Source of the DNA: Patiria pectinifera
Lineage: Eukaryota > Echinodermata > Asteroidea > Valvatida > Asterinidae
Direction: 5' to 3'
DNA length: 64,000 nt
Assembly (NCBI GenBank): GCA_029964075.1
Contig: CM057136.1
Location: forward strand, 16,294,381 to 16,358,380
Positions 13,601-26,900 of this stretch are shown here, piece by piece. Under the pieces are notes generated by a model that was not told the origin of the DNA, made no database searches, and saw only the letters and a program-made list of their open reading frames with translations. The position numbers and the translations under genes were made by a program. How positions within the stretch are numbered: the first letter of the stretch is position 1; every line of letters begins with the position of its first letter.

Positions 13601-16068
13601 GCGTTAATTACCACACTCCCTAGCCATTACAAGTCAATTCATTACTCGTTAATTCCCCAGTGATAGTAGCTCTTGATTTACAGTTGTTTGGTGCACAGCA
13701 TTGGACGTATAATTTGACCTGGCATTGACCCCTTGTGGCACAGCTGAAGTGTTGTGGAACTTCTGCTGTAAAATTGTGTAATTATGGCGGGAAATGACGA
13801 AGGAATATTTTGACAAAGTCCAGACTTTTTATTGCTGTGTTGACTGCAATGATGGTCAGTCTCAATAACCGGATTGTATGCTATATCAACACGTCGTAAA
13901 TTACACGAAATGGTTCAAAAATTGGTCAGATGAATTTAAGCAATTTATAAGATGTGGATTAAAGAAATATCACAGGTATTAAACTTAAAAAAAGTTTTGG
14001 GAGTACTTAATTTTGCCTTTGTTCCATTGGTGGATTGGCAAGGGGAGGGGGGTTGGCAAAATTCCCTGAGCAAAAAATTCAGGTTCCTAAATTCCAAACT
14101 TACTTATAAACTGCTTTGTGAAATTGGTTTCTTTTTATGGTGATGACACACTGATGACACCTTTTTCTGTAAAGGCCAGACGTCTCATTACAACTCTCTT
14201 AAAATCTTGAGATGTGCGCAACAACTTTTAACTTCATTAAAATTTAAAGTATGTATTTAAGAATACGGCGAACTTGGTTTTTGTTTTTCGGACCCAGCCA
14301 GCTGTGCTTTCGACTGGCCCAAGGGAGCCCTTGTTTTTAGCGACTGAGTACCCCCCTTAGGGTTTGTTTGTTTGGCAGTGGGGCACTTATGGTGTCATCT
14401 AGAGTTCATGTGAACTGACCATTAGGGTTTATGCCATGGTAGGTTTATATTATCATTTCATAGCCACTTTGGCCATTAGTTGGGTCTGCAATGGCCACAA
14501 TCAAGTCGAAAGGGGTGTGTTTGGGTATCAACAAGCATTTTTATGTCTTCAAGATTTTTCCAGATTTAATATTTTGTGTTACCAAAAAGTTGAGCGGTTA
14601 TGTGTGATTGTAAAAGAATCTGTTGGATGTCAGTACACATAAAATGAAATTTTTTTTTTCTGACATTGATGAGTATCAATTAAGATTTGGGATGGTTTCG
14701 TGTGAAAATGCAGGAAATAGTGCTTAGGCCACTTACAAAATTGACAATTTTCGAAGAGAAACTAGAAAATTACACTTATTAGAATAGTACTTAGTCAGTT
14801 CCGAATGTAATTTTCGTTTCCTTTTTGGGAAAGATCCGATTTCGGGAAATGCAATAATTCATCATTGCAAAACTGCTTCAAGATGTTTGATAGAAATCAG
14901 CAGTTTGATGAAAGGTGTTCTCCAACCTTGAAACTAATTTAGATCATGAGATTTTAGACAAATTCCCCTTTTAGCCCAGTTTTGGCTCTGCTGTAAGTGA
15001 TAGCGTAGTGTCTTGATCACATGTATTTGCAAGACTGCTTAGATCAGGAATTTGAAAGTAATTTCTGCTTCCTGAGGGGCAAGAAATACTTGTACTAGGA
15101 CTTGGCGAACACCCGGTGGAATTGGCACGCGATTCTGTCATTAATGTCAAAGCCACTGTCACTGTGTTGAAGTCAACATAGCCGACATTCACTGGTTGTA
15201 AAGCGCAATGTTTCGACTGTTGCCAATTCATTTCAAGTCATTCCTGTGTGAAATGAGTTGTGATGCTTTGGTAACAACATTTAGCCGGGACATGGACATC
15301 AGAAATTGGTCTTTCTTGGATATCACCTGATTATGGGTGGGTTTTCAAGGCTAGTTCAGCAGACAGGTTGATTGACTTGGTAAATTGCTCGTTAAACATC
15401 ACAAGAGGGCGCTGTTGCATCATCCATGAAAAGGGAGTTGAGTCAAACCCTTTCCTGAAATTGGGAACAAAAAAAATATCCTAGTGTTGTTTCATTTTAT
15501 ACCTGCAGCATGGATGTGATTTTTGCAAACAGTTTAGCAAACATGTTAAACTGTTTAATGGCCCCGTTTTTATAATTCTGGTTTCATTTAAACGTTCTGA
15601 AAATCATTGTAAACGGATTTAGTGTTTTTTTTCTCCATTTAAAAGTGTAAATGCCACATCCATGCATTTGTCTTGTTCAAGAATCAAGGATCTCAAACTT
15701 GCTAATTACATGTACCTGTACACATTCACTGGTCATATAAATTAGCACAATAACTGATTGAAGAAAGTGTTTAACTTTTGAGGAGTATTAAATAAATTCC
15801 TTCACACACAAAATAATGTGGCTATAATTATTTGATTTCCAACCGTAATTTTATCGCATGCAGTTTGGGGAAGCAAACTATCAAAACAACATCAAACGTA
15901 ATTAACTGCAAACATAATCTTGACAGATGTGGACCAAGAAAAACATTTCCCTTTTGAAGCAAATTTGATCAATTACCGCAAGTAATTAATCACTGAAGAT
16001 TGCCTGACCAAAATCAATTTGAACAATTTCCAAGGATATAAAATGCAGATTTGTAACATATTTTGCAA
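10665..16068. other. AT-rich non-coding DNA, no supported gene
   Basis: No exon, RNA gene or domain is recognised. It holds a G-run near 10691-10700 and the (CAAT)n microsatellite at 13370-13391. It could be intron of the collagen gene or intergenic. Confidence 0.6.
13370..13391. repeat. (CAAT)n microsatellite, possible retroelement tail
   Basis: CAAT units run in tandem and are followed by CTTACTTTATTTACC. On the - strand this reads as an A/T-rich stretch leading into (ATTG)n, the usual look of a LINE or SINE 3' tail. Confidence 0.7.
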
Positions 16069-16391
16069 GGGGTCCGCTCATAAGTCCGACACCTCATAGG
16101 TCCGATGCCTCATAGGTCCGACAGAATCGCATCCCGTAACCAAATAAAGGCCCATAAGTCCGACGCCTCATAGCTCCGATGCCTCATAGCTCCGACGCCT
16201 CGTAGGTCCGACAAATTAAACGCCTCGTTTTCCGACGTCGGACCTGTGAGGCGTCGGACTTATGAGGTGTCGGACCTATGAGGCGGAATAAATAATTGTT
16301 ATGCCTCATAAGTCCGACGCCTCATGAGTCCGAAATTTCGGACTTATGAGGCGTCGGACCTATGAGGCGTCGGACTTATGATTACAGCCCC
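16069..16391. mobile_element. Modular palindromic element with 8-bp target duplication
   Basis: About a dozen copies of a 12-16 bp word (TCATARGTCCGACGCC and variants) fill this 323-bp segment. The first half carries them in one orientation and the second half mostly in the other, so the whole can fold back. It begins GGGGTCCG and ends CAGCCCC. It is flanked on both sides by TTTTGCAA (16061-16068 and 16392-16399), an 8-bp target duplication of the length made by hAT-type transposases. No coding capacity is present, so it would be a non-autonomous foldback element. Confidence 0.75.
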
Positions 16392-17892
16392 TTTTGCAAG
16401 TGGATTCTTTCCACAAATTGAGAATACATGTACAGTACAGACCATACACGTATCATCACTTAGTGTTATGCAGGGATTTACTTTGACGTGCAGGAACATA
16501 GGCCCTACATGTAAACCAGTTTCCCGTAGTCCACTGTAAATTTTGACCAGAAATTAACTTACTGGTCACTGTACTACACTACAAATTACCCTATTACCCT
16601 ATTTTGATGCACCAGAAAATGGAGAGCAAACATGGGAAATGGGATGGATGATCATATTAAAGTGTCATGATTCACCAAGGTCACTCTCTTGAAATGTCCT
16701 TAGAGGTTGTTGACCTGACCCCTGGATGTACTTATGAAGAATCCTGTCAGATAAAAGTACTTGTGCCAGAGGAAATGGGTTGTAAAAATGTAGAGCATTT
16801 CCGAGAAGCGTTATGCAGTTTGGTGGTCCTGGTAAGAGAGCACGTCACTCAGTGCAAATGTCACTCAATGCGAATTACACGTACATGTAGTTGCCAAAGT
16901 AGGCCCCCCTTAATTAATATAAATTTAATCGAAAAATAATAAAAAAAGCTTTTGCAGTAGTGCCACTTGTTATTCACTCACACTTGCAAACGCAGTGCAC
17001 AAGACTAGACCTATACATTGTATCTAGAGAAAGTGCCAAATTCATTATCAGCATTCATCTATATCTATACATACATGTATGTATGTTCAATTATAACATA
17101 CATGTACATTACTACACATGTGTGTTTGTGTCTTGATTGTCTTCTCTCAGTTTGTTATTCAATGTATTAATTTCAATGTTGGTCTTTATCTTTTGCTGTT
17201 TGTGAACCTTGGACTGTACAATGTATTTGGGCCCAATCTAGGATTGGGTTTATAAATCCGTAAATAAAAGAAGGAAAAAAAATCAACCACATTCTTGGCA
17301 CAAGTTCCCCCAAAATAATCCTAGTTTGTCATCATGCTACCACAGCTGGCTTTCGTGTATGGGAGAGTACAGACATGGGTGGTTTTCTTGTGTATTTGGG
17401 AAGACTTGGGTTTGTTTATTGTCCTTGCGTAAAAACCAGAGCAATAACCCATCTATCTGGGGTAACTCTAAAAATGTGATAACATGGTCTACAACAAGTA
17501 CTGTCTGGTATTTCATGTTCATTTTTCTGTTTGAGATATTTAAAAAACAAAACGTATGTTTAATTGTATCAGAATTGTTCACCAGATCCCCATTTGAATT
17601 TTGGTCACTAAGTTTTTTTTCCACTCACAACGCAGCAACTGTAATTAATTTAGACCGGTTGCAGCATCCGTAACGACAAGCTCAAATAAATTATAGAATG
17701 TTTGTTTCAATTGTTGCAGTACCGCTAGCGCATTGACATTCAGACCTCTGACAAGGGGCTGAGTGACTTTTTGTTCCGAGCTGCGACCGAAAGCAAAACA
17801 GCATCCCATTTTTATGTCCCACCCGAGCGGTTACTGTAAAAAGTTGAACCTGTTACCTTTCGGAATAACTCGCTACGCTTTGTTTACCGGGT

Positions 17893-17918
17893 CAGTGACC
17901 TCTAGGTCACAGGGGTCA
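17893..17918. promoter_or_regulatory. Cluster of AGGTCA-type half sites
   Basis: TGACCT, AGGTCA and GGGTCA occur within 26 bp. They form an everted pair with 2-bp spacing and a direct repeat with 3-bp spacing. This matches nuclear-receptor half-site grammar. Function is unproven. Confidence 0.3.
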
Positions 17919-20138
17919 ACCAGACCCATCTTTTCGTCATGCCAGAAGAAAGAATTACTGTAGCCTTTCATGAGGGGGAGGCAGCGGTGAACCAGATCTT
18001 GTAGGAGTTTTCATTAGTTTGTTTTAAAGAAACACACGAATTTATGTCCCTGTATATATACCTTTGTTTGTTACTTGTGCCTTTGGGAGGTGCTGATTGA
18101 CAACCAACAGCCCAATGAGACAGAGAGGTGTAACATTGCCCAATTTTCAGACGAAAAGCGGTTTAAAGGTTTGTCTGCTACTGGTACTGGTAGTAAACGT
18201 GACTGAACAGTTCTGGTCCACTTTTATATTGCCAGTTCCACAAGAGGTCCACTTTTATACACATTTTTGTTTACAGATACTGCGAAAGGAGGAGGCTTGA
18301 GGTGAAATATAAAACCTGTCTGTTTTCCCGTTTCGGTAATCTTTTGTTTTTAGGGGAATGACCAAATCCACTTTGAGGAATTCTTGGTTTTATTGCATTG
18401 TAAATAGACGGTAAGACTTGCAGTAACAAATAACAGCAAGAAACGTCAGATTTGAACAAACACTGAATTGTCTGAGGTTTGCCTATCATTCCCAACCCCT
18501 GTCTCCTATCACCTTTCAGGAATCTTTCCTTGAAGATCTGTGCCAAGGCTTTCAAGAGGTTATCTCCTAACCTAACATAAATATACAAATTTGTAAGAAA
18601 ATTTGTAAACTACGGCTCTGAAATTTACAACCGTGCTGTTAAGAGTATCAGAAGACCATTCCAATTAAAACCACAGGCATTTCCGCAGACACTTATTTCG
18701 TCGTCAGTTCATTAATCAACCCATCTCTTTCACACCTAAACATACATGTAGGCCCCCAGCTTGGCCTCTGACCAGCCAGCCAGCTATGAGAACACAAACA
18801 ATTTTTTTTTTCAATTTGGAGAAGGCTAAAAAAATACACAGTGGTTTGAGGCCGGCGGAGATAATTGGAAAATAATGGTTGGATGAGGCTGTTACCCTTT
18901 TGCACTTTTTTTTGTAGGATATTGCAAACTCATGTGGGTCATCGTCTGCATTGGTTATATGATGAACATTTTGTATCATCTGATTTAACTTGCCCTGATT
19001 TAATTTAATATACACTGTTCTACTAGCAGCCTGCATTTATTCTGTGGCACCTGAAAGCAGTATCACAACAACGATCATCCTGTTGTCAGACGCAAAATTC
19101 TCTGAACCAGTTCACGCCGGGATTATTTTGACATTGACCGGACCCAGGCATGGGATTGTTTTTCACGAACCTCAATGCAAGATGGGTTCAGGCGGTCATC
19201 TGCGGGTAGCACACCTGAAAATTTCTGGTTTCGTTCGCTGCGAGTGGGTCACTGACAGATATTTCCGGCCTTGCTCGGTGCGTGTTTATCCATCCGTTCC
19301 AACCTCTGCGTTTATACACGTCATCGGACGTGACCTGGTTAAACTAATAAAAGTAGAAATTCAACAACAGAAATGTATTAAGTGTTAGATGGGCCCTTTA
19401 ACAAATTAAAAGCAATCGTTCATGCTTGGAATTGCCCGCAGCAATTATTTTTTATGAGCTTTGAAGATTCAAAGCAAACAAATTGGTTAATTTCACAAAT
19501 TATTTTTAATTGCATGTTCATACTACCAACCAAACTACAACAAGATATGATGCATTTTGGCTGTGACAGTTCTGTGACAGGTTCTCAAAAAAATTGATTA
19601 GATATGCCAGTTTTTTGGCACCTGTTTCTAAATTTTGTTACAACTTACAAGCAGCTCAAGAGTGAGCTGGATACAGACTAGGCCTATTTCAACTGTCAGA
19701 TGGTCTTGTAGTTCTTGTTGAAGTGTGAAAAAATGATTAAAGTACATCAAACTGACTGCTTTTTTTTGCTGTTTGACTGATAAAAAATACCCAGTTTAGC
19801 AATATCGCAGTCAATCGCAGTTCAGTGGATTGACACTTGTGGTTGCGGTCTGCCAAAGATACCCTGGATCTGAAACTGTTCCAGCAGACAAAATTATTGA
19901 CATACCGGGCCTCCAAGCAGTGAAATGTACCTGACAGAACAGATTAACAAAAACCGCAATCCATCTCAGAATTTTGTTCCCAGCCCATTCTGACTCACTC
20001 ATGTTCCTTCGCCCAATTTCAACTTTTGACCCAAATAGGAGGTTCCTAACCGGAAAATTTGAGGTTGGGTCTACGATTGAGTGGGCTCCCCTCCCTTGAA
20101 GTTGTACTGGGGATGATTAGAATGATGAATCATGGGAG

Positions 20139-20194
20139 GGGTCAGAGGTCAGAAGGAAGGGTCAATGGTAGAACAAGGGGGTCAGGCAAGGTCA
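20139..20194. promoter_or_regulatory. DR1 and DR4 nuclear-receptor-type repeats
   Basis: GGGTCA-G-AGGTCA at 20139-20151 is a DR1. GGGTCA-GGCA-AGGTCA at 20179-20194 is a DR4. A further GGGTCA lies between them. Three such sites in 56 bp is more than expected, but the area is G-rich and binding is untested. Confidence 0.35.
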
Positions 20195-23100
20195 GTATGG
20201 GTTTATTGGAAAATAGCCGATGAGTTGTGGGTTTGTGGTGTTCCGGGATTAGTCTTTTCAAGGCCGAGTTTGACCACTTGAAATTTTCGGATTACCTTTT
20301 CAGGGAAATTTAAGACATTCATCCGCTACTTAAGATTCTTGCACCTGATTTCTTTAAATTTGTACCTTTTGAATTGCTGGGTGATCCTTCTAAATACTGA
20401 AATGAAAGACATTTATGTAGTTTGAAAATATTGGTGGGTGAATTTTATTGGGCAAGACTTCCGGCTTTAAATACATAGCCATCAATTGTGCACAATTTAT
20501 CCTGAGAAAAAGTAGCAATCCCGAGTTCAATCAAGAATTTGAACTGTCTTTGCTCTGAACGAGCAAATTGAAAAAGTTGAAAGTGCACATGAGATATATT
20601 CCTGCATACTGTTTTCAGCATTCTGCAAGCCATCTTGTGAAGAAATCTAAACACTCCAGTGAAATCCCTTGATAAATTATCGCTAATCCTGTATCGCTTT
20701 TAAATTCAGGTTTCTAATCCATCGAGGATCTTGCAACATCTATATTTTCTGATTGTTATATTCTTGGGGATCGCCTAGGGAACAGCTGGGAGTGAAATAC
20801 AGGCTCAGCCTGACTCGCCGGGACCTCGTGGATTAACTTGTGATCTTAGTCAGCGAGTCCATCAGGAAATTGTCCCAGGTGCCTGGAGAAGACCGACGCC
20901 TGTCTTCTGGCTTGCAACATGTGGAATAAATTTGAAATTCAGGCTTACATTTTGCGTGCCTTGTTCAGAAAAAAATGGTTAGTGATATTGATTGCTACAG
21001 GAAGTTAAGATGTGTTTCTGTGGGATGGTACGGTTTGTCATCGATAAAGTATTGTATTGTGTGGACATGGAAAGCCATGCTTGTTAGAGTTTGGCACAAA
21101 GTTCAAGTCTGAGTTTGACTGGCACCTATTTTGAAGAAATCTCACTGATGCGCAGTGATTTCAGTTTTAAAGTTATTTCCTCAACACCAAATTTGCGTAC
21201 ATGCATGCAAAGCTCCCTCGTTAAGAAAGAACAAGACAAAATAGGTTGAATGATTATATTGATTTTCTCTCATTTTTTAGGCTACAAAGATGTGCAATAG
21301 GCCCTAATCATTTCACTTTACACAATTTTGTGCCTAGCAGCTGATGATATTGACCTCTCAATGTACTGCATCATGTCAATGGGATACAGTTTTCCAACGA
21401 ACAGTTTTAAATCTGATTTTGACACACATGTACAAAGTTTCAAACAACGTGATCTATAGGTCTTGAAGAATCAGAATATTGAAACGGAAGCGCTATCAGC
21501 ACTTGTAAAAATAGGGCATCCCTTGCCAGAAATTACAGCCTTCACCTAGGGTGTTGGTTACTTGTCGGCAAGTAGCACGGGATGTTCATTTTTATTTCAT
21601 ACACTGCGCATAATCGCTTCCAAATTAAGACCATCCATAGGTGATCGTTGTAAGACACTTTGTGAGACTCCAGAGTGCAAACCGGCTGAAAAATCTCTTC
21701 GAGATGCCCTCGCAAGTTGTCGATAACATGGCGTCTACACGGTGGGGCCCGAGATAAAGACAATACGAGCCTTCTCTAGGAGTTTCCGTCGTTCGGCCTG
21801 CACCGAATCTCCGGCGTTTCCTTTGTGGCAGGTTGCTGCGTCACCTGAGATGGACAGCTTCTGACTTTAGAACTGTGGACTCTTCCTGTGCCAATTGACA
21901 CCGTTATCTCTGTCAAGATGTGTTTATACGCTGGGCTTTTGGAAGAGGGTGATAAAAGGGTGGGGGAAGGAGGAATGATGTTCTTTTCTTAAAAGACTTT
22001 AAAGCTTGAATTAAGTGCTTTTAAATGAAGGTAATCTGTTTGCCTGGATTGATGACAGTGCATTTAAGTCAATTTAAAGGCCATGTCATTAGCCATTATT
22101 TTTGGCAGCTCTTGCAAAAACCAATTATTGGAAAGTAAATCTATTAAAATAATGACTTCTGTTCCCTCACATTTCTACATTATTTGGGCATTTTAGGAAT
22201 GATGCTGAAAGGATGCTTTAAAGTTTCCCAAACCATTTGAAACCCCTCCCTCCGGCTGAAGCCTGAAATAGAATGTATTACAACTAGGGTCTCCTATTTT
22301 ATCTTAAAATACATTTCTGTGAGCACATACTCATGTGGCACATGAACAGGAAAAAAAAAGGTTGCTCTGTCATCGTTGAGGGGATGCATACATGACTGCA
22401 GACAGGCGAAATAACGCCACACAGGATGCCATTCAATGAAATGTGAGCTCTGGAACAACTTCCACGCCAGACTGTTGGTAATTGGTAAATGTTAGCCAAA
22501 CAAATATCGCAAGCGGTATTTACATTCCGAAGGACCAATCTATACATCACAGGCATTATGAGTCCGCTACTCCGCTACGCACGCACGCAAATCAAAAAAT
22601 GGTTGCTGGGGAATAAATGTTCTGGTCTATCTAACATGTTTAAAGGTTAGTTTTTGTGATCTGTACCTGGGCAGTGTTTGCTTTTAAGTCTTTGTTTGTG
22701 CTCTGTGAATGATGTTTTGCAGTTTTGTGCTGAAGAATTTATGAAACAGTCCCCTAAGTTTTGAAAACTCTCTCTAGAACATTTGAAACAAGTGCAGCAC
22801 TTTAAAACATTTTATCTTTAAATTAAAAAAAAGAAAATTAACCAGTGAATCTCACACAACATTGTAATGAGTGAATTGTTTTTACATACATGTTACATTA
22901 ATGGCTAATACATATACAGTATTTAAAACTTTTGAAATTATGGAAAGTTCTTCATTTGTATTTTCTTCACGACTAAATAGAAGGTTAAATGTACCTCTGA
23001 ACATTATCTTGCGTTGCAGTGTTGTAGCATGTACGTATTTTTGACAAGACGTAATCTGACAGAAATAAGAAATGTACGTCATCTTAAAATTATGCTTGAT

Positions 23101-23929
23101 GTTCCTCAGTAACCAGAACACACATACCGAAATAGCCGTTGGAAAACATATCTCGAAAATTTATGCAGTGTTCGTGCGACTTCTTCGCTCCATATGAGTA
23201 TTACAGATATTTTGTATATTTGGATACAGAGACGAACTGTATTGCGTTTACATTTTGGCATTCTGTACCATGTCTTAAATGTAGGAAACTAACCACCATT
23301 TATTTTTAGGAACATGTACTAATAAAAGGAAGCCATTCAATGCTGATTGTGCAGATTTTTCCCTCTTGATTCATGACGAGTCTTAAATTATGGGTGGTGG
23401 TCAACAAGATTTGTGCCGTAAAGATTCACCTTTAAACTTGATTTTTAGTGTCCAACATTCTGTTGTGATGTTTTGTGTATGTTGTTTATTATTCATTTGA
23501 ATGCCCTTTCTTACATGTTTTTTCTTTTACTTCTTGCCTGAACTGAAGTTGTGCTTTGAAATTTCAGTGTTTTTACAAGGAATGTACTCAATCAAGAAGA
23601 TACAAGAACTTTGACTTTTACACAAAATCTGAATTGTACACAAAACAAATTTAAAATTTATGGTACACAGACGTTTGCATATTCTACACAGAATGTAGCA
23701 ACCAAAGATATGTTTACAACACGAAACATTTTTGTGTGCAACAGAGATTTCTGATTAGTGCAATACGAAATATTTCTTTCATGCTTCACAACTTTGTGAA
23801 TTCTGAACAAAATTTGTGCATGCTTTTAAATGAAGATGGTGTTGTACAAGCTCTGCATGCTGAATATCGTGAAAATTGTGTTAATTTTGTTTTTGTTTTT
23901 TTGCCTGTGTATCGTTTCGTTGTTTGCAG

Positions 23930-23992
23930 GGCCCGTAGGTCTTCCGGGTGTGCCTGGCAACAATGGACGGAGAGGTAAAAAAGGTGAACAAG
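23930..23992 (+). CDS. Collagen exon 1 in window (alternative donor)
   Basis: This exon follows a long T-rich tract and TTTGCAG. It starts in phase 1 (the last two bases of a Gly codon) and reads GPVGLPG to GRRGKKGEQ. Two donors are in the same phase. AAG|GTTTGG at 23992 gives a 63-nt exon, and GAG|GTAAAA at 23974 gives a 45-nt exon lacking GKKGEQ. The extra residues are perfect Gly-X-Y, so I take the longer form as coding. Confidence 0.82.
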
Positions 23993-26900
23993 GTTTGGCT
24001 CAATCCCGTGTGTTTTCATCTTTACTTCACATGTCTTCACATTTCTTCACTGCTAACTCATTCAAACAGTCTCTGTGTACTAACCCAATTTGCTTTTGTA
24101 ACATCCATGTATAGCTGTTGATACCAGATAATACCACAGGAATTTAGTTTGTCATGATCATCCTCTCACTGAGGTGATACTAGCCTTACATGTATACCAC
24201 AAAATACCAGATGGATCGATTAATAGAACTCCGGCGTTTCATTTTACTAAAAAATAACTTAATTAATATTTTTGTCACTCAAGACACAGAGGTTGCCACT
24301 CTGATGTTTGTGTCTTTGTCAACTTCTTTTCTTAGCAGGATTTTTTCCACTCATTTATGTCTGTGTTTTTGTGCCATTTGATGATATTACTCATTGATCA
24401 GGACTAAGTTTCACCGATGAGTGGGTACTTGTCCAAGGAGTCCATACTCTGTAATGACTGAGACCAAATCTGACTGTGACAGAAAGCACTAACAGACCCA
24501 TCTGGTGCTAAAAAAAATACACAAATTTAAAGTCAAAGATGTATATATTTGAAGAAATCAATCATAATGTATTAACAATTTTAAATTTTGTGCATAACCC
24601 ACTGGGCGGATCAAGGGTTGTGGATGGGGCGCCACTCCCCTCCAGCAGTGACCACAATGTTCCTAATATGGTCATTTTTCACTTGTGAGAGCCCCCCCCC
24701 CCCACCTCTCTGGATCCGCCTGTGTAACCAAACAACAGTTCCGTACGTGATGGTTTGAAATGCAGACTTTTGATAGCTTCAAAATTAACACTGTTTGTTG
24801 GTCAGTCTAGCTGTCTGTCTGTCTGCTGTTTGCCATTCATCCATATGCTAACATCTTGAAGCTTACTTGTAGACTCATGGACGTATTGTACTCGGGAATG
24901 AGTTACCCTTGTTCCAATTAATAATAATAATAATAATAAAACGGAACCATTTACAAAAGTATTCCCAGAAAAGTCACAGGATAGTTTCTTTGAAGAGGGT
25001 TATTTGGGATTACTGCAGATTATCCAGAGATTACTTGCTGTAATCTGTAAACAGGTCCTGTCTTGGAATACCCATTAATCCTGTATTTCCTTTCAAAACC
25101 AAATCTCAGTTCTTAATCCTCTTACAAGAAGAATGCAATCAAGGAAACTATTTTGTAACTTATTCTGGAACTCTTGCGGATTGGTTCTATGATCGATTCC
25201 TGTAGAGTTTTTACAAGCTTGTAGATAATAAAGTATTTGTAGTTTTGCACACATGCCAATTCCATTAAACAGAGATATAGCTGAGCACTGTACTGGCAAG
25301 ACTTGTGAAGCAATAAGATATGAGAAAATTCTTCCGTACTTAACAAGTTTTGCAAGCTTCGGGTATTTGTGATTTGGCTGTACAATGTAGCTTGCAAGTA
25401 CCTTCATTTAGCACTTGTGATTGAAGCTAAACAGCACCCTCACTAGCTGTGCACAAATCCGTTAGAGTACATAGTGTACACTCTCATGTAGCGCATTTGT
25501 ATGAACAATTCTGTTACAACACTTAGTACCTTTGTACCTTCTCAAGTTCTCCAGCAGTTATTGAGTAATTCTTTTCTTTTTCTTTATTTCCTGGCAGGTA
25601 CAACAGGATTTCCCGTGAGTATATTTCAATTTCAAATTTAGGAAAACATAAATATTGCGGAGGTGTGTAATTTTACATCACCCGACGCAAATTCCATCTT
25701 ATTAATAGTTTGGCTGTGGTACCCACTGCTACTGTACGTATGACTCAAACCAGCCAGCCGACCCCGGCAAGCTCAGTGGTCAAGTCCTCTGCACTAGTAT
25801 AAATAGGAGGTCATGGGTTCGAGTCCCACCCGAGTGATTTTTCTCACAATCACTCAGGACAACACTAAATACAGTGTATTAACAAAATGCATCGGTGAAG
25901 GGTAAAACCCAATGTTGGATTGAGTGTAAATGCCTAAAGAATGACTAGTAAAAATGGTGTCAAACATTTATCAAAACCTCACAAATTGTTCCTTAGGCCT
26001 ACTGCACATTCTGATAAGTGAGCTTATTGATTACAAGCAGTGCCAAAAAAAACCCCAAAACTTGGATTCACTTACCTCAGTCAAAAATTAGCTTTGTAGA
26101 AAGTTTCTACCACCTTTAGCATTCTCAAGAAGTTATCATTCGATTATTTTTGTTTCTCAGGGTCCTATTGGTATTAAAGGAGAAGTTGGCATGGGTGTGC
26201 AGGTAAGTGCATGGATACTGTATCTAATTCAGAGATATTTTGATAAGAAGTGTTGACATGGTGAAGAAAGGCAGAAGTGAAACTCTGATACACCTTGAGT
26301 CAGAGGCTTGAATTCATTTTTTCGAATAATGGACGCCTTGTCCAGCAGTTCTGAGTCATTATTTAATGATTGTGGTGCCAACTCTTGGCTTGGGGCGAGT
26401 TTTTTTTATCAGCTGTGGCATTTTATTCGGTGTATCCTCTGATCATCTCTGAGACAAGTAGAAAGTCTTCAGTGTTCCTAAAGATGATTGGACTTGGAGC
26501 ATACTTACTGAAAAGACAAGTACTGACCCACTGCACAAATTCTAAGAACAACCTTTGCACAAAGTTAGAAATTTGAACATAGTGTCGTTGTAGATGCTCC
26601 ATAGTTTGCCTCTCTACAAAACAAAGCTAAGGTCATGTCCCAAACTGGCTTCCAGAGCTACCGCTACGCCTACTGTCCGCATGCTCCCAGTAAAGTTGTA
26701 ATTGATATATGAGTTACACTGAGCCCTAGACAAGAGATACAGACACACCCTTATAAAAACCTATTTAATCAAATCATCTGACCACCTATGACCTGCTTCT
26801 TGACCAAGAAACTTTCATATCAGACTACAAAATTAGCCTAAGCCTAAGCCCTAAACACCTGACATTCTTTAAGTAATGGTACATGGCCCACCTGCTGTGG

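Larger units (their letters stand above)
16400..23929. other. Non-coding DNA before the first collagen exon
   Basis: No exon is supported. It contains receptor-type half-site clusters near 17.9 and 20.14 kb and GC-richer patches at about 19040-19340 and 21700-21900. The last 60 bases form the T-rich tract of the first visible collagen acceptor. Confidence 0.6.

Noticed and set aside
16069-16391. Regularly repeated short words, at first glance like a CRISPR array.
   Set aside because: The words lie in both orientations, are degenerate, have no unique spacers of constant length, and occur in eukaryotic DNA with a flanking target duplication.
19044-19388. 114-codon open frame on the + strand.
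   Set aside because: No recognisable domain, no splice context, no neighbours and no clear coding bias. It is kept only as a GC-richer patch.
23830-23929. Hydrophobic segment read in frame just before the first collagen exon, which could pass for the transmembrane anchor.
   Set aside because: It is the T-rich pyrimidine tract of a splice acceptor ending TTTGCAG. T-rich DNA read as codons gives Phe, Leu and Val. The phase also suggests that a split Gly codon begins at 23930.
25761-25835. Possible tRNA gene.
   Set aside because: A and B boxes are present, but there is no matching acceptor stem and the spacing does not fit a cloverleaf. It is better explained as a SINE head.
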